NCBI GenBank assembly: GCA_023416955.1
Contig: JAEZGM010000028.1
Location: 1-12,686 of the forward strand
Source of the DNA: Bacillota bacterium
GTDB taxonomy: Bacteria > Bacillota > Clostridia > Oscillospirales > Acutalibacteraceae
Direction: 5' to 3'
Length of the DNA: 12,686 nucleotides
The notes beneath the pieces are model-generated. The model searched no databases, was not told the origin of the DNA, and saw nothing but the letters and a program-made list of their open reading frames with translations. Shown piece after piece: positions 1 through 7,412 of this stretch. The position numbers and the translations under genes are program-made. How positions within the stretch are numbered: position 1 is the stretch's first letter; every line of letters starts with the position of its first letter.

Positions 1-222
1 GTCACCATCAGCGTAACCAGACCCGGCGGTATCCGCGACCCCGTTTTGAAAAGCGGCTCGCTGAAACTGCGGAGCCGACTGCTCAACTTGCTGTTGGGAG
101 AAAAAGTCGACTTGCTCGTAATCACCCCCGGAGATTCAGTCGAAACAGTGGAAATCAGAGAAGTCAAAAAAGGAGGGACAGAAGATGGACAAAACCAAAC
201 TGCTTCAGGCAGTGGCATCTGA
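1..222 (+). CDS. C-terminal part of an unidentified phage protein (5' truncated by window edge)
   Basis: Frame 1 is open from the first base to TGA at 220-222 and gives 73 residues. The start lies outside the window. The readable part is basic and then beta-strand-like (for example LKLRSRLLNLLLG, followed by KVDLLVITPG), which looks more like a real protein than the other open frame here. I do not recognise a family. Small unnamed genes often precede the next gene in clostridial phage replication modules, so a small accessory protein is plausible. It would overlap the next gene by 38 nt, which is long for this operon, so the last residues may be incidental. Confidence is moderate that the frame is coding, and no function is assigned. 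Confidence 0.5.
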   Translation, partial: VTISVTRPGGIRDPVLKSGSLKLRSRLLNLLLGEKVDLLVITPGDSVETVEIREVKKGGTEDGQNQTASGSGI

Positions 223-508
223 CCTGCGAAAACTTTCCGACAGCGTACAGGCTATCGCAAATGCGATGGCAGATACGGTACCTGCTGACAATGCTCGGTC
301 GGAACCCCCGACTCCGGCAGCAAAGCCAAAGCTAAAAGAAAAGGCGGTCACACTGGAACAGGTTCGCGCGGTACTGGCGGACAAAAGTCACGATGGGTTC
401 ACCGCCGAGGTTCGGACACTGCTTGAAAAGCACGGTGCGAAAAAGCTCAGTGAGATTGACCCGGCCAACTACGCAGCTCTCCTCGCGGACGCGGAGGAAC
501 TGAAATGA
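185..508 (+). CDS. Small phage protein of the type often labelled 'rRNA biogenesis protein Rrp5'
   Basis: The protein has 107 residues. The N-terminus (about 1-35) is a predicted amphipathic helix (LLQAVASDLRKLSDSVQAIA). A Pro/Lys-rich linker (about 36-55) follows, then a compact C-terminal domain with TLEQVRAVLADKS, a helix around LLEKHGAKKLSEI, and DPANYAALLADAEELK. That C-terminal pattern recurs in small genes just upstream of DUF2800 in clostridial phages. Databases often call them Rrp5, but nothing here resembles the large eukaryotic S1-repeat protein Rrp5, so I treat that name as a propagated error. The role is unknown; position suggests an accessory of replication or recombination. ATG 185 has AGGAGG at 171-176, 8 nt away. 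The stop overlaps the next start by 4 nt (ATGA). Confidence 0.85.
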   Translation: MDKTKLLQAVASDLRKLSDSVQAIANAMADTVPADNARSEPPTPAAKPKLKEKAVTLEQVRAVLADKSHDGFTAEVRTLLEKHGAKKLSEIDPANYAALLADAEELK

Positions 509-1632
509 GTGCTCATGCCATTCTGTCCGCGTCCGGTGCGCATCGATGGATGGCCTGCACCCCCTCCGCACGTCTGGAACTGGAATTTGAAGATAACAGT
601 GGGGAAGCCGCCGCCGAGGGTACTGCGGCACACGCACTTGCGGAGCACAAACTGCGAAAAGCCCTTAAACTTCGCTCCAAAAAGCCGGTGTCCAAATACG
701 ATTCCGATGAGATGGACATCTGTACGGACGATTATGTAGGATTTGTACTGGAAACTGTTACGCAGACAAAGCTGTCCTGCTCAGACCCGCGGGTGCTCAT
801 TGAACAGAAGCTGAATTTTTCCCAATATGTGCCGGATGGCTTCGGCACAGGAGACTGCGTAATCATCGCGGATGGTACGCTTCACATCATTGACTTCAAA
901 TATGGTCAGGGCGTTCTTGTAAACGCAGAGGACAATCCACAAATGAAGCTGTACGCACTCGGTGCGTTGGAACTCTTTGATGGCATTTACGACATTGATG
1001 CGGTATCCATGACGATTTTTCAACCCCGCCGTGAGAATGTCAGCACCTACACAGTATTCAAAAAAGCACTTTATCAGTGGGCGGAAGAAATTCTGAAACC
1101 AACCGCGGCACTGGCATATGATGGTGCCGGCGAATACGCCCCCGGTGAGCATTGCCAGTTTTGCCGGGCAGCGGTCAAGTGCCGTGCGAGAGCTGAATCC
1201 AAGCTAAAACTGACGGCGTTGGAATTCGCCCTTCCGCCTCTGCTCTCGGACGAAGAAATTGCGGAGGTGCTTTCTTCCACCGGCGACCTGACAAACTGGG
1301 CGAATGAAATTATGGCCTACGCCACCGACACCGCTGTGAACCATGGCAAGCAATGGCCCGGCTTCAAGGTGGTCGAAGGACGCTCCAATCGCAAGTATTC
1401 TGATGAAAGAGCTGTCGCAGAAGCAGCAAAATCGGCAGGTTACCACGATATTTACAGACAAAGCCTCATCCCCATTACCGAGATGGAAAAATTGCTGGGC
1501 AAAGCCAAATTCAAGGAAGTCCTGGGCGGCCTAATCAGGAAGCCATCCGGCAAGCCGACGCTCGTTCGGCTTTCGGATAAGCGTCCGGCTATGAATTTAT
1601 CCAGCGCAAAAAATGATTTTACGGAGGAATAA
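505..1632 (+). CDS. DUF2800 protein, RecB/Cas4-like PD-(D/E)XK nuclease
   Basis: The protein has 375 residues and matches the DUF2800 family. Visible RecB-type nuclease signatures are EGTAAHALAE near residues 38-47 (motif I with H43), D117 in GFGTGDCVI, D130-x-K132 in IIDFKYG, and QMKLY at 146-150 (QxxxY). C18 near the N-terminus plus C217, C220 and C226 (CQFCRAAVKC) reproduce the one-plus-three cysteine layout of Cas4/AddB-type iron-sulfur nucleases. I infer a DNA end-processing exonuclease that may work with the SSB encoded next, like a phage recombination pair; neither activity nor the cluster is proven here. The start overlaps the previous stop (ATGA at 505-508). The next gene's Shine-Dalgarno lies inside the last codons of this one. 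Confidence 0.9.
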   Translation: MSAHAILSASGAHRWMACTPSARLELEFEDNSGEAAAEGTAAHALAEHKLRKALKLRSKKPVSKYDSDEMDICTDDYVGFVLETVTQTKLSCSDPRVLIEQKLNFSQYVPDGFGTGDCVIIADGTLHIIDFKYGQGVLVNAEDNPQMKLYALGALELFDGIYDIDAVSMTIFQPRRENVSTYTVFKKALYQWAEEILKPTAALAYDGAGEYAPGEHCQFCRAAVKCRARAESKLKLTALEFALPPLLSDEEIAEVLSSTGDLTNWANEIMAYATDTAVNHGKQWPGFKVVEGRSNRKYSDERAVAEAAKSAGYHDIYRQSLIPITEMEKLLGKAKFKEVLGGLIRKPSGKPTLVRLSDKRPAMNLSSAKNDFTEE

Positions 1633-1636
1633 AACC

Positions 1637-2206
1637 ATGTCAAACAAAGTCAATTCAGCTTCAGAGAAGAATCCCATGAAGGTCGTCACCGGTGTCGTTC
1701 GCCTATCTTATGCCAATGTGTGGGAGCCAAAATCCATCAACGGCGGCGCAGAAAAGTACAGCGTCAGCCTAATCATTCCCAAGTCGGATACCAAAACCAT
1801 CACAGCAATCAACACCGCTGTGGATGCGGCCATCGAGGAAGGCAAGGGCAAGTTCGGCGGTAAGATTCCGAATAAAGCCGCGCTGAAACTGCCTCTGCGC
1901 GACGGCGATATCGACCGCCCGGATGACGAGGCCTACGCCGACTGCTATTTTGTCAACGCCAACAGCAACACTCCGCCGCAGGTCGTAAATAAACAGGTGG
2001 AACCTATCCTCGATCGCTCGGAGATTTACTCCGGCGTATACGCGCGGGCATCCATCAACTTTTACGCTTTCAATTCCAACGGAAATAAGGGAATCGCCTG
2101 CGGACTTGGGAATATCCAGAAAATCCGCGACGGTGAGCCACTCGGCGGGCACACCAACGCGGCAGATGATTTTAACACCGATGTCGATGATGATTTTCTG
2201 TCATGA
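1637..2206 (+). CDS. DUF2815 / Enc34-type single-stranded DNA-binding protein
   Basis: The protein has 189 residues from ATG 1637. GGAGGA at 1623-1628 lies 8 nt upstream; the upstream in-frame ATG at 1613 lies inside DUF2800 and has no such site. The sequence matches DUF2815, now grouped with the Enc34 phage ssDNA-binding OB-fold domain: VVRLSYANVWEPK near residues 19-31, YSVSLIIPK, then a central GGKIPNKAALKLPLRDGD segment. The C-terminus is strongly acidic (DDFNTDVDDDFLS), as in phage and bacterial SSBs, where this tail recruits partner proteins. The likely role is coating single strands during phage replication and recombination next to the DUF2800 nuclease and the polymerase. Its stop overlaps the polymerase start by 4 nt. 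Confidence 0.9.
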   Translation: MSNKVNSASEKNPMKVVTGVVRLSYANVWEPKSINGGAEKYSVSLIIPKSDTKTITAINTAVDAAIEEGKGKFGGKIPNKAALKLPLRDGDIDRPDDEAYADCYFVNANSNTPPQVVNKQVEPILDRSEIYSGVYARASINFYAFNSNGNKGIACGLGNIQKIRDGEPLGGHTNAADDFNTDVDDDFLS

Positions 2207-4137
2207 AGTCGCTCTCTATCGATATAGAAACCTTTTCGTCCGCTGACCTCTCCAAGTGCGGTGTGTATAAGTACGCGGAATCCCCTGACTTTGAGATTCT
2301 ACTCTTCGGTTATCGAGCGGACAGTGAAGATTTCCATGTGATTGATTTTGCTTCCGGCGAAACCCTGCCGCCTGAAATTCGTGACGCCCTAACGGACGAT
2401 TCCATTCTAAAATGGGCGCACAACGCGCAGTTTGAGCGTGTCTGCCTGTCGCAGTATCTGGGGCAATGGCTAAGACCTGACGCATGGCACTGCACAATGG
2501 TGTGGTCAGCCTATCTTGGCCTGCCGCTCTCATTGGAAGGCGCGGCGCTGGTCACGGGTGCGGAGAAGCAAAAGCTTTCCGAAGGAAAAGAGCTGATTCG
2601 GTACTTCTGCTCTCCCTGTAAACCGACCAAGGCAAACGGCGGCCGAACGCGGAATCTACCAGTTCACTCCCCGGAAAAATGGGAACGGTTCAAAGCATAT
2701 AACCTCCGCGACGTGGAAACTGAAACGGCAATCGCACAGCGGCTCTCCAAGTTTCCCGTACCGGAGGACGAGTGGAGAAACTACACCCTCGATCAGGAGA
2801 TCAATGACCGGGGCATTCGTCTTGATATGGAACTGGTTCGGGAAGCCATTCGCTGTGATGGGCGGTCAAGGGCACAGCTTACAAAATCCATGCGTAGTCT
2901 CACCAACTTGGATAACCCCAACTCGGTCGTCCAGATGAAGGAGTGGCTCGCCCAAAACGGGATAGAAACCGACACACTCGGCAAGGCGGCCGTCACGGAG
3001 CTCCTGAAAACAGCGCCAGAGCAGTTGAGCAGAGTGCTGATGCTTCGGCAGGCCCTTGCCAAGAGCAGCGTTAAGAAATACACGGCGATGGAGAATGCAG
3101 TTGGCGCGGATGGCAGAGCAAGAGGGCTTTTGCAGTTCTACGGTGCAAACCGAACAGGTCGATTCGCGGGCAGACTCATTCAGGTGCAAAATCTTCCGCA
3201 AAACCATCTGCCGGATCTCGAGCAGGCACGTCAACTTGTAAAATATGGCAACTTTGAAGCACTGGAAACGCTCTATGATTCCGTGCCCACCGTCCTTTCG
3301 GAGCTGATTCGCACCGCTTTCGTGCCAAAACCCGGATGCAAATTCATCGTATCTGATTTCAGCGCGATTGAGGCGCGCGTCATTTCCTGGCTTGCCGGAG
3401 AAACCTGGCGCAACGAGGTTTTTGCCACCCACGGCAAGATTTATGAAGCATCGGCAAGCCAGATGTTTCGTGTCCCCATGGAAGAAATCATAAAAGGCAG
3501 TCCGCTCCGGCAAAAAGGCAAAATTGCGGAACTTGCCCTTGGTTACGGCGGCTCGGTCGGTGCGCTAAAAGCAATGGGTGCGCTCGATATGGGCCTTTCC
3601 GAAGAGGAACTGCAGCCACTGGTAGCCGCATGGCGAAGCGCCAACCCGAATATCGTGCGGCTATGGTGGGATGTGGACAAAGCGGTGTTAACAGCAGTCC
3701 GGGAAAAAGGTTCAGCCCAGACTCACGGCATTCGCTTTTTCTGCCAAAGCGGATTTCTATTCATCACGCTTCTTTCCGGCCGCAGGCTTGCCTATGTCAA
3801 ACCGCGTATTGAGCCAAACCGCTTCGGCAACGATTCGGTCACCTACGAGGGTATCGGCACAACCAAGAAATGGGAGCGCATCGAAAGCTATGGGCCCAAA
3901 TTCGTGGAAAACATCGTACAGGCAATCAGCCGTGACATTCTTTGTTACGCAATGCGTCGACTGGACAGTGCAGGCTTTCCTATTGTGATGCACGTTCATG
4001 ATGAGGCCGTCATAGAAGTTCCGCCCGGCGTGGACAAAGAAACCGTCTGCCGCATGATGGGTGAAACACCGTCCTGGGCACCCGGTCTTTTGCTTCGCGC
4101 TGACGGATACGAGTGTCCATTCTACAGAAAGGATTGA
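2203..4137 (+). CDS. Phage family A DNA polymerase with 3'-5' exonuclease domain
   Basis: The protein has 644 residues and is the replicative polymerase. The N-terminal proofreading domain shows DIET (D7, E9; Exo I), AHNAQFE at 72-78 (Exo II) and YNLRDVETE at 166-174 with D170 (Exo III). The polymerase domain shows TGRFAG around 318-323, QNLP at 329-332, motif A SDFSAIEAR (D385, E390), motif B RQKGKIAELALGYG (R436, K440, Y448) and motif C HVHDEAV (H599, D600, E601). All expected catalytic residues are present. It lacks a 5'-nuclease domain, as is usual for phage enzymes of this type. It starts in the ATGA overlap with the SSB gene and lies three genes ahead of the origin candidate. It should copy phage DNA with the primase-helicase encoded downstream. 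Confidence 0.96.
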   Translation: MKSLSIDIETFSSADLSKCGVYKYAESPDFEILLFGYRADSEDFHVIDFASGETLPPEIRDALTDDSILKWAHNAQFERVCLSQYLGQWLRPDAWHCTMVWSAYLGLPLSLEGAALVTGAEKQKLSEGKELIRYFCSPCKPTKANGGRTRNLPVHSPEKWERFKAYNLRDVETETAIAQRLSKFPVPEDEWRNYTLDQEINDRGIRLDMELVREAIRCDGRSRAQLTKSMRSLTNLDNPNSVVQMKEWLAQNGIETDTLGKAAVTELLKTAPEQLSRVLMLRQALAKSSVKKYTAMENAVGADGRARGLLQFYGANRTGRFAGRLIQVQNLPQNHLPDLEQARQLVKYGNFEALETLYDSVPTVLSELIRTAFVPKPGCKFIVSDFSAIEARVISWLAGETWRNEVFATHGKIYEASASQMFRVPMEEIIKGSPLRQKGKIAELALGYGGSVGALKAMGALDMGLSEEELQPLVAAWRSANPNIVRLWWDVDKAVLTAVREKGSAQTHGIRFFCQSGFLFITLLSGRRLAYVKPRIEPNRFGNDSVTYEGIGTTKKWERIESYGPKFVENIVQAISRDILCYAMRRLDSAGFPIVMHVHDEAVIEVPPGVDKETVCRMMGETPSWAPGLLLRADGYECPFYRKD

Positions 4138-4145
4138 ACAATATC

Positions 4146-4568
4146 ATGTCGGATAAATGTAATTCCGAAGGTTATCCGGACCCGACGGCATATGAAGCGC
4201 TGCTTCGAATCGAACTGTCAGCAAAAGCTTCCGCTTTTCGGCCGTTGGTCTTTATCTGCAGCCCCTTTGCGGGAGATATTACAGGAAACACGGAAAAAGC
4301 GCGCGGCTATTCGCGGTTTGCCGTGTCAAGAAACTGCATTCCCATCGCGCCCCATTTGTTGTTCCCACAGTTCATGGACGATTCCGACCCAAGCCAGCGC
4401 GACCTTGCTATATCCATGGGGCTTGCGCTGCTGTCAAGATGTCTGGAACTCTGGACATTTGGCGAAACCATCACGGCCGGAATGTCCGTTGAGCTGGCAA
4501 AGGCGAAACAGATGGGTATCCGCATTCGGTATTTCACCAAGCAGCTTAAGGAGGTTGACGCCCCATGA
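4146..4568 (+). CDS. DUF4406/DUF7768-like protein, nucleoside 2-deoxyribosyltransferase fold
   Basis: The protein has 140 residues from ATG 4146. An in-frame GTG at 4113 would overlap the polymerase by 25 nt; AAAGGA at 4128-4133 sits 12 nt before ATG 4146, so the start is not certain. It begins its fold with VFICSPFAGD, where a strand and a Gly-containing loop suggest a nucleotide site. It continues with NCIPIAPHLLFPQFMDD, ELWTFGETITAGMSVELAKAKQMG and RIRYF. This is the pattern of small phage proteins related to nucleoside 2-deoxyribosyltransferases: an alpha/beta fold with a GMSVELA segment carrying a Glu. Sitting between polymerase and primase, it may act on nucleotides or modified bases, but substrate and activity are unknown. 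Its stop overlaps the next start (ATGA at 4565-4568). Confidence 0.82.
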   Translation: MSDKCNSEGYPDPTAYEALLRIELSAKASAFRPLVFICSPFAGDITGNTEKARGYSRFAVSRNCIPIAPHLLFPQFMDDSDPSQRDLAISMGLALLSRCLELWTFGETITAGMSVELAKAKQMGIRIRYFTKQLKEVDAP

Positions 4569-6934
4569 AAATAGCGGTCGGCAACAGCCGTATGGACAAA
4601 CGATGGAAAAACCGGGACATTTCGTGGGAAGATTTCAAGAACAGTGTCCGGCAGACGCGCCGCACTACGGAAACCATATCGGAATTCCGCAAAATGGGCC
4701 GTACCCAACAGGACGCCATCAAGGATGTCGGCGGTTTTGTAGGCGGTGCCCTGCGGGAGGGCAAGCGGCGCAACGGCTTTGTACTCTGCCGCTCCCTGCT
4801 GACGCTCGATATGGATTATGCCAAGCCCGGCATCTGGGAGCAGATTGAGTCGCTCCATGACTGGGCCTGCTGCATCTACTCCACGCACAAACACACACCG
4901 GAAGCACCCCGGCTGCGGCTCACCCTGCCGCTTGCCCGTGAGGTGAGTGAGGACGAGTACCCCGCGCTCGGACGAATGGCAGCAAAAGAAATCGGCATCG
5001 ACCTGTTCGACGACACGACCTATGAGGCCTGCCGCCTGATGTACTGGCCGTCCACACCGTCTGACGGGGAATTCGTGTTCCGGGAAAAGGACGGTCCGTT
5101 TCTCGACCCGGATACCTACCTTGCAAAATATGCCGACTGGCGCGATGCATCCATGTGGCCGGTATCTTCCCGCCAGTCCGAGGTCGTGCGGCGGCAGATT
5201 ACAGAGCAGGCAGACCCACTGACGAAAAACGGCGTGGTCGGCGCATTCTGTCGAGCATACCCCATTGAGGATGCCATTGAAACCTTTCTTTCAGATATCT
5301 ACGAGCCGAGTGCGATGAACGGCAGGTATGATTATATCCCCGCTGACTCCTCCGCCGGGTTGGTGCTCTACGACAGCAAATTTGCCTACAGCCACCATGC
5401 CACCGACCCTGCCTGTGGGAAGCTGCTCAACGCTTTTGACCTTGTGCGTATCCACCGGTTCCGTACGCTGGATGACAAGACTTCTGAGAATACGCCGCCC
5501 GGAAAGCTGCCTTCCTTCAAAGCAATGACGGAGTTGGCTGTTGGGGATGAACGGGTAAAAGAACAGTTTGCCGAGGAACGCAAGGCCAGTGTCAAAGATG
5601 ATTTTTCGGATGAAGATTGGCAGAAGCGGCTGGAATTTGAAAAAAGCGGCAAGGTCAAGGACACCCTCGACAATATTGTTTTAATCATTCAGAAAGACGA
5701 AAATTTACAGGGCATTGCTTTTAACCGGCACCGTGATGGAATTGACGCACGGAATGATTTGCCATGGGAGCAAATCAAGGACGGATGGAACGATTCGGAT
5801 AACGCTTCCCTAAAAGTGTACCTGAACAAAATTTACGGTATTTATTCGCCTACCAAAACCAAGGACGCTGTGCTTGCTGTCGCCACTTCAAGGGCATATC
5901 ACCCCATTCAAGAATATCTCGACAGTCTGCCGGAATGGGACGGCATGTCGCGCATCAATGCTCTGCTTTCCGACTATTTTGGTGCGGAGCAAAACAGCTA
6001 TACCGAAGCCGCAATCCGAAAAACACTGGTGGCGGCGGTTGCGCGTATCTATCACCCCGGTACAAAGTTTGACAGTGTGCTGATTCTCAATGGTCCCCAA
6101 GGTATCGGTAAATCCACCTTTTTCGCAAAACTCGCCGGAGCGTGGTTTTCGGACAGCCTTACCATTACCGATATGAAAGACAAAGCCGGTCCTGAAAAAC
6201 TGCAGGGCTATTGGGTATTGGAACTTGGGGAGCTTGCCGGAATGCGAAAAGCTGATGTGGAAACAGTCAAGTCTTTCATTTCGCGTGTGGACGATAAATA
6301 CAGAGCCAGCTATGGTCTGAATGTGGAAAGTCATCCCCGGCAGTGCGTTATTGTCGGCTCAACCAATACCGAAAGTGGATTTCTGCGCGACATCACGGGG
6401 AACCGCCGCTTCTGGCCTGTTCGAATTAGCGGAACTGGCATGAAAAAGCCGTGGCAGATTACCCCGTCAGAAGTAGCACAAATCTGGGCAGAAGCCATTG
6501 CTCTCTACAAAAAAGGCGAAAAACTCTATCTTGAGGGGAACGATGCGATACTTGCTGTTTCGGAGCAGGCGGACGCAATGGAAAACGATGACCGTGAAGG
6601 CATTGTCCGAGCTTACCTTGACACCTTACTGCCCGAACAGTGGGATTCCAAGAGCCTTTATGAGCGCAGAAATTTTCTGAACGGCAGTGAATTCGGCAGT
6701 GACGCGCATCAAGGCGTTGTTCAGCGCAAGCTCCTTTGTAACATGGAAATCTGGTGCGAGTGCTTCGGGAAAGACCCGTCCATGCTCAAACGCTCCGATT
6801 CCTACGAAATCAGTTCCATCCTGCGAAAGATTGGCGGGTGGGATAAGTATGACGGCACTAAAACGGGTACGTTTCAATTTCCGATTTTCGGAAATCAGCG
6901 GGCGCTCATGCGTAAACAAGAAAAACAAGACTGA
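4565..6934 (+). CDS. Primase-helicase: AEP-like primase fused to VirE/VapE-type SF3 helicase
   Basis: The protein has 789 residues. The N-terminal half resembles archaeo-eukaryotic primase/PrimPol domains: LTLDMDYA (D82, D84) for metal binding, STHKHTPEAPRLRLTLPL (H108, R116, R118), and CRLMYWPS at 156-163. A linker around 330-370 is rich in charged residues. The C-terminal virulence-associated E domain (PF05272) has Walker A GPQGIGKST at 510-518, Walker B WVLELGEL at 550-557, sensor-like GSTN at 598-601 and TGNRRFWPV at 611-619 with arginine-finger candidates R614/R615. It should open and prime phage DNA at the origin, and the family also occurs in satellite islands. Its start is in an ATGA overlap. 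The last codons contain ACAAG repeats that continue into the following non-coding gap. Confidence 0.93.
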   Translation: MKIAVGNSRMDKRWKNRDISWEDFKNSVRQTRRTTETISEFRKMGRTQQDAIKDVGGFVGGALREGKRRNGFVLCRSLLTLDMDYAKPGIWEQIESLHDWACCIYSTHKHTPEAPRLRLTLPLAREVSEDEYPALGRMAAKEIGIDLFDDTTYEACRLMYWPSTPSDGEFVFREKDGPFLDPDTYLAKYADWRDASMWPVSSRQSEVVRRQITEQADPLTKNGVVGAFCRAYPIEDAIETFLSDIYEPSAMNGRYDYIPADSSAGLVLYDSKFAYSHHATDPACGKLLNAFDLVRIHRFRTLDDKTSENTPPGKLPSFKAMTELAVGDERVKEQFAEERKASVKDDFSDEDWQKRLEFEKSGKVKDTLDNIVLIIQKDENLQGIAFNRHRDGIDARNDLPWEQIKDGWNDSDNASLKVYLNKIYGIYSPTKTKDAVLAVATSRAYHPIQEYLDSLPEWDGMSRINALLSDYFGAEQNSYTEAAIRKTLVAAVARIYHPGTKFDSVLILNGPQGIGKSTFFAKLAGAWFSDSLTITDMKDKAGPEKLQGYWVLELGELAGMRKADVETVKSFISRVDDKYRASYGLNVESHPRQCVIVGSTNTESGFLRDITGNRRFWPVRISGTGMKKPWQITPSEVAQIWAEAIALYKKGEKLYLEGNDAILAVSEQADAMENDDREGIVRAYLDTLLPEQWDSKSLYERRNFLNGSEFGSDAHQGVVQRKLLCNMEIWCECFGKDPSMLKRSDSYEISSILRKIGGWDKYDGTKTGTFQFPIFGNQRALMRKQEKQD

Positions 6935-7114
6935 GGATGGTTTACACTCTTGTTTTACAGCTCAAGCCGCTATTTACAAGGCAAAAATGGAATTTTGAAA
7001 CAAGAAACAAGATTTTTCCTATTGAGATATTAAATAAATGTTATTACTGTATAGAAAACCTTTCATCGTGCACGCGCGTATAGGAAAACCTTGTTTGTTT
7101 CGTTTCTTGTTTAC
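6912..7114 (+). repeat. Cluster of ACAAG/CTTGT repeats, candidate replication origin or control region
   Basis: Eight copies of ACAAG or its complement CTTGT lie within about 200 nt: plus strand at 6916, 6925, 6976, 7000 and 7007, minus strand at 6949, 7090 and 7106. The 12-mer GTAAACAAGAAA at 6912-6923 recurs inverted at 7103-7114, and AAACAAGAAA occurs again at 6998-7007. The repeats flank a very AT-rich stretch (about 7013-7064). Lying between the primase-helicase and the next operon, this arrangement resembles iterons plus an unwinding element, but regulator binding sites would look the same. The first two copies lie inside the primase gene and could be partly due to its Lys/Gln codons. 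Confidence 0.4.
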
Positions 7115-7130
7115 AAACACAGGAGGCTCT
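6935..7130 (+). promoter_or_regulatory. AT-rich non-coding gap, possible promoter region for the VRR-NUC/SNF2 operon
   Basis: This is the only long gene-free stretch in the left two thirds of the window. I found no convincing gene in it. It contains a near-exact direct repeat, TATAGAAAACCTT at 7050-7062 and TATAGGAAAACCTT at 7079-7092. Between the copies lie two overlapping palindromes, CGTGCACG (7067-7074) and ACGCGCGT (7072-7079). Candidate promoter pieces (TTGAAA at 6995, TTGAGA at 7022, TATAGA at 7050) do not pair with normal spacing, so I do not name a definite promoter. The Shine-Dalgarno AGGAGG at 7121-7126 serves the next gene. Confidence 0.35.
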
Positions 7131-7412
7131 ATGAGAGAAAAAGCGATAGAAGCAAAACTGGTGAAAGCCGTAAAAATCATGGGCGGTCTTGCACCAAAAT
7201 TTGTAAGTCCGGGGTTGGCTGGAATGCCCGACCGCCTTCTGCTTCTGCCAAACGGACAGGTTGCTTTTGTAGAAGTCAAAGCTCCCGGGAGGAAACCCCG
7301 TCCCTTGCAGGTAAGGCAAAAAAGGCAGCTGGAAGCGCTGGGCTTTTCGGTGTACGTTCTGGATGATGAGGAGCAAATCGGAGGAGTGTTGGATGAAATA
7401 CGAGCCACATGA
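7131..7412 (+). CDS. VRR-NUC domain nuclease
   Basis: The protein has 93 residues from ATG 7131, which has AGGAGG at 7121-7126 with a short 4-nt spacer. The frame is open further upstream, but that part is AT-rich, poor in protein-like sequence and has no better start. The fold is a stand-alone VRR-NUC (PF08774), a PD-(D/E)XK nuclease: GMPDRLLLLP with D34, then VAFVEVKAPG with E48-x-K50, then PLQVRQKRQLEALGFSVYVL (Q60, Q63), the normal order of metal-binding and DNA-contact residues. Small phage VRR-NUC proteins are thought to cut branched DNA such as junctions. Its 3' end overlaps the SNF2 helicase gene by 20 nt, which suggests coupled expression and a shared job in processing replication or recombination intermediates. 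Confidence 0.92.
   Translation: MREKAIEAKLVKAVKIMGGLAPKFVSPGLAGMPDRLLLLPNGQVAFVEVKAPGRKPRPLQVRQKRQLEALGFSVYVLDDEEQIGGVLDEIRAT

Noticed and set aside
185..508. Assignment as eukaryotic-type rRNA biogenesis factor Rrp5
   Set aside because: The 107-residue protein has none of the S1 or TPR repeats of Rrp5; the name is probably an annotation carry-over in phage genomes.
2866..3513. Minus-strand 215-residue open frame within the DNA polymerase gene
   Set aside because: It lies fully opposite a polymerase with all catalytic motifs, has no ribosome binding site context and shows no recognisable domain.
7038..7130. N-terminal extension of the VRR-NUC gene to 7038
   Set aside because: The extension has no ribosome binding site and covers repeat-rich AT DNA, while ATG 7131 has AGGAGG just upstream and starts the conserved domain.
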